A stretch of DNA of 33,925 nt, from positions 1-33,925 of the forward strand of contig JBBPZZ010000047.1 in assembly GCA_038198445.1 (NCBI GenBank), read 5' to 3'. Positions 31,654-33,925 of this stretch are shown here, piece after piece. Under the pieces are notes generated by a model that was not told where the DNA came from, made no database searches, and saw only the letters and a program-made list of their open reading frames with translations. The stretch comes from JACDDK01 sp038198445. Its GTDB lineage: Bacteria > Actinomycetota > Rubrobacteria > Rubrobacterales > Rubrobacteraceae. Within the stretch, counting starts at the first letter, position 1. Every line of letters starts with the position of its first letter. The position numbers and the translations under genes are program-made.

Positions 31654-31671
31654 ACCGTCCGAACGATACGT

Positions 31672-32115
31672 TTAGCGGTTTTCGATCAGGTCGGCGATAA
31701 ACGGGTAGCGGTACTCGCCGTCGCGGCTAACCCTGTAGGCCGCGTATGCCGAATGCGCGAACGGCACGATGGTGAGGACGGCCATTACCGGGATTAGAAG
31801 AAACCCGATCAGGACCAGCGTCAACAGGCCCGTCAGCACCCAACCAGCGCCAAGGATAACGAACCACGCCACCTGATACCACATTGCCTGCAGCGCGTTG
31901 AACGCCACAGTACTGGAGCGGTCCCGGTAGACCAGCCACACGATAAGCGCCGCCACCGGCCCAAGAAACCCGGTAACTAGGTTGAGGAAGATGCTCAGGT
32001 GCGAGAGCACCGACCAAGTCCTCTCTTCCTGCGTGATCATGACCGGGCCCTGATCTCCTCCGAAGCCATCACTCCCGAGCTCGGCTCCCGCAACTCCGTA
32101 GTTCTTCGCCTCCAC
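31672..32115 (-). CDS. DUF4870 (Tic20-like) membrane protein
   Basis: A 147-aa protein with a soluble N-terminus (about 30 aa) and three or four membrane segments. WSVLSHLSIFLNLVTGFLGPV, with the conserved FNALQAMWYQ and AYAAYRVSRDGEYRYPF at the end, is the DUF4870 pattern. Function unknown. The start is GTG at 32115 after AGAGGAG. A strong terminator follows. Confidence 0.88.
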   Translation of the reverse strand: MEAKNYGVAGAELGSDGFGGDQGPVMITQEERTWSVLSHLSIFLNLVTGFLGPVAALIVWLVYRDRSSTVAFNALQAMWYQVAWFVILGAGWVLTGLLTLVLIGFLLIPVMAVLTIVPFAHSAYAAYRVSRDGEYRYPFIADLIENR

Positions 32116-32425
32116 AACTGCTCCTCTCTTTCGCTCAACTGCCTACGCTATAAAGGTACGCCCGGCTACCTCTTTCGGCATCGGCCCGTGGACCCAATAT
32201 GGATAGGTCCGGGGGACTATCCTGATCCCGCACTCCGGACGTCAGCTACGAATAGACCCTGTGGCGAGGTCGCTGTCACAGGGGGCAAAGTACACGCACG
32301 ATTGGAACACGATGCAACCGCAAGCAAATCGCCGGTTGCTTGTCCTACATCGCTACGACGCACCATACCGGTGAGAGAGTGCCGCTCTTCACGAGCCAGG
32401 GCAAAGTGCCGAGGAATCCTCGAGT
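32116..32425. other. Intergenic region with inverted repeats, possible remains of a mobile element
   Basis: No intact gene. Two inverted repeats are visible: CCCTGTG-N13-CACAGGG (32257-32283) and CAAGCAA-N8-TTGCTTG around 32320-32345. The integrase remnant next to it suggests this is the scar of an integrated element, but no attachment site could be named. A reading frame on the minus strand after the integrase stop (LDSRIPRHFALA) may be its frameshifted tail. Confidence 0.35.
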
Positions 32426-32569
32426 CTAGCATCCAGTAGTGGAGATGTCGGAGTGACCGGACGTTGCTTGCACGAAGGACACCTTTGCGCCCTGGTCCAT
32501 CGCATGGGAGGCGTGGGTGTGCCTGAGACAGCACAGCGAGATACCGGAGACGTTCTTCAGCCCTCGCCA
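32426..32569 (-). pseudogene. Tyrosine recombinase (integrase) C-terminal remnant
   Basis: A minus-strand frame without a start codon reads WRGLKNVSGISLCC, then LRHTHASHA (32527 downwards) and GHSDISTTGC, ending at TAG 32426-32428. LRHTHAS and GHSxIxTT are box II motifs of XerC/D-like tyrosine recombinases (catalytic Arg and His). The HxxR His is replaced (CCLR) and the nucleophilic Tyr that should follow TTGx is lost to the stop, so it is dead. The rest of the gene is missing. Confidence 0.7.
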
Positions 32570-32578
32570 GGAGCTTTC

Positions 32579-32607
32579 TTGATCTATTGCGTAACCACGG
32601 TTACACT
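32579..32607 (+). promoter_or_regulatory. Candidate chrA promoter with palindromic operator
   Basis: TTGATC (32579-32584) and TACACT (32602-32607) are 17 nt apart. The dyad GTAACC-AC-GGTTAC (32591-32604) fills the spacer and reaches the -10 box, a position suited to a repressor. The start of chrA lies 35 nt beyond the -10 box. No chromate-responsive regulator gene is seen in the window. Confidence 0.5.
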
Positions 32608-32641
32608 ATTTCCGCCGTGTTTGTCCATGAAGGGGTGTAGC

Positions 32642-33925
32642 TTGCAGCAAGAGAGCGTTTCCAATAAGAAGGTAAGGTTTAGGGAGGCGTTCTGGTTCTG
32701 GGTGAAGCTGGGGTTCATCAACTTCGGAGGTCCTGCGGGCCAGATCTCGATCATGCACAAGGAATTGGTCGAGCGGAAGAAGTGGGTTTCTGAAGGACAG
32801 TTCTTGAGGACCTTGAACTTCTGCATGATCCTACCGGGCCCCGAGGCGCAGCAGGTCGCCACCTATATAGGGTGGCGTTTACACGGCGCTCGTGGTGGCA
32901 TCGTGGCGGGTTCTTTCTTCGTCATACCCTCGATCTTCGTCTTGCTCCTGCTCTCCTGGCTGGCCGCTGCTCACTCAGACGTAGCGGCCGTCAGGGGTCT
33001 GCTCTACGGGGTCCAACCAGTGGTGATCGCGGTGGTACTCTCCGCCGTCATCAGGATCGGAGGTCGAACCCTAAACCATACCGTGCTGGTGGCCTTCGCC
33101 GTGGCGGCGTTCGTCGCCATCTACTTCCTCTCCATTCCGTTCCCGGCGGTCGTTGCCGCCGCTGCTCTCGGCGGGTTGGTCTTGCAGCGTCCCCTGCCCG
33201 GCGTGTTCGCGGCTCAGGGACACGGCTCGGAGGATGGTGAGGACGATACGGCCGTGGTCGAGGGGGCGCGTGCCGGGAAGCGGCCGTCCGCCATGCGCAA
33301 CCTGAGGCTCCTTGGGATCTTTGTCATGCTGTGGGCCGTGCCGGTCGGGACACTCTTCCTCTGGCGGGGCGGAGGAGACGTGCTCGTCCACGAGGCTCTC
33401 TTCTTCACCGGCGCGGCGTTCGTAACCTTCGGTGGTGCCTACGCCGTCTTGAGCTACATAGCCCACGCCGCGGTCGCGGGTTACGGATGGCTCTCGACGG
33501 GCCAGATGGTTCAGGGGCTGGCCCTCGCCGAGTCCACACCTGGGCCACTCATCATGGTCACCCAGTACGTAGGGTTCCTCGGCGCATGGAACAATCCTGG
33601 CGGGCTCGATCCCCTCTTCAACGGTGTTCTCGGGGCGCTGATCACCACCTTCGTCACGTTCCTGCCGTGCTTCTTGTTTATATTCCTGCTGGCTCCCTAT
33701 GTGGAGATGCTCTCGGAGAACTGGTGGGTGCAGGCGGCTCTGGTAGGTGTCACGGCGGCAGTAGTCGGCGTGATCGCGAACCTGGCCGTCTTCTTCGCGA
33801 TCCGGGTCCTGTTCCCCCACGGTGTTTCGCCGGGAGGGCTCGACGTCTTTGCCCTCCTCCTGGCCGGGGTCTCTTTCGCACTGATCCAGAGGCTCAAGGT
33901 TCCGATCCACTTCATGGTGCCGCTG
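32642..33925 (+). CDS. chrA: Chromate transporter ChrA (CHR family), 3' end beyond window
   Basis: The frame is open from here to the window edge (428 codons) and thus lacks only a short end. It encodes a two-domain CHR protein with ten or so membrane segments. The N-terminal half has FWVKLGFINFGGPAGQI and NFCMILPGPEAQQVATYIGW; the second half repeats the motif as AFVTFGGAYAVLSYIAH and ALAESTPGPLIM. ChrA expels chromate by proton exchange. A charged linker (about residues 190-220) joins the halves. TTG at 32642 is chosen for its GAAGGGG site and family-like N-terminus; ATG at 32627 is an in-frame alternative without ribosome site. Together with the CDF island it adds to metal resistance. Confidence 0.92.
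   Translation, partial: MQQESVSNKKVRFREAFWFWVKLGFINFGGPAGQISIMHKELVERKKWVSEGQFLRTLNFCMILPGPEAQQVATYIGWRLHGARGGIVAGSFFVIPSIFVLLLLSWLAAAHSDVAAVRGLLYGVQPVVIAVVLSAVIRIGGRTLNHTVLVAFAVAAFVAIYFLSIPFPAVVAAAALGGLVLQRPLPGVFAAQGHGSEDGEDDTAVVEGARAGKRPSAMRNLRLLGIFVMLWAVPVGTLFLWRGGGDVLVHEALFFTGAAFVTFGGAYAVLSYIAHAAVAGYGWLSTGQMVQGLALAESTPGPLIMVTQYVGFLGAWNNPGGLDPLFNGVLGALITTFVTFLPCFLFIFLLAPYVEMLSENWWVQAALVGVTAAVVGVIANLAVFFAIRVLFPHGVSPGGLDVFALLLAGVSFALIQRLKVPIHFMVPL

Noticed and set aside
32217..32534. 105-aa minus-strand frame in the gap before chrA
   Set aside because: It runs in a different frame from the recognisable integrase motifs; only its part after 32426 may be the shifted integrase tail.
33071..33910. 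279-aa minus-strand reading frame at the right edge
   Set aside because: Antisense to chrA, which is open and homologous throughout.

Overview
The window is a GC-rich, tightly packed bacterial chromosome segment. Actinobacterial-style proteins, many TTG starts, several leaderless promoters and a BchN/BchB-like pair in a non-phototroph setting all point to a deep-branching actinobacterium, most likely Rubrobacter or a close relative. This is inferred from protein similarity by eye; there is no rRNA or other marker gene. I saw no rRNA, tRNA, CRISPR array or intact insertion sequence.

Layout. 1-1869 (minus): the 5' part of a formate dehydrogenase alpha subunit with an in-frame TGA exactly at the selenocysteine site, a SECIS-like hairpin after it, and a second in-frame TGA at a normally Trp position. 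2096-7295 (plus): pyrimidine- and purine-nucleoside phosphorylases, a BchN-like and BchB-like nitrogenase-fold pair (the BchN-like subunit has lost all three cluster cysteines), and a small helical protein with a leaderless promoter. 7419-14189: aldo/keto reductase, MOSC protein, GH15-like membrane protein, PMT-type mannosyltransferase, MFS transporter and a diacylglycerol-kinase-type lipid kinase. 14292-19511: a divergent catabolic cluster, with a FAH-family hydrolase and an SDR lacking the usual YxxxK on the minus strand, and acyl-CoA dehydrogenase, phosphotriesterase-like metallohydrolase, a small unknown protein and a kynurenine-formamidase-like hydrolase on the plus strand.

19549-21291: a zinc-ribbon protein, a candidate 50-aa minus-strand protein and a lipoprotein HtrA protease. 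21471-25383: a metal-efflux island with an SmtB/CzrA-type ArsR sensor plus CDF transporter, then a CadC-type ArsR sensor plus two more CDF-type transporters, each sensor with a leaderless promoter overlapped by an inverted repeat. 25466-28148: a DUF3105 protein convergent with a NarL/LiaR-type two-component system. 28353-30977: an ICMT-like methyltransferase, a decayed CPBP protease gene, and a HipA-like kinase overlapping a DUF3037 gene behind a 19-bp palindrome. 31000-33925: LURP-one-like and DUF4870 genes, a tyrosine-recombinase remnant, and a ChrA chromate transporter that runs off the right edge.

Best candidates for something undescribed: the HipA-like kinase/DUF3037 pair with its operator-like palindrome, the cysteine-less BchN-like/BchB-like complex, and the two-sensor three-CDF metal island. 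Several lesions (second TGA in fdhA, two homopolymer frameshifts in CPBP) should be checked against reads before biological meaning is assigned.
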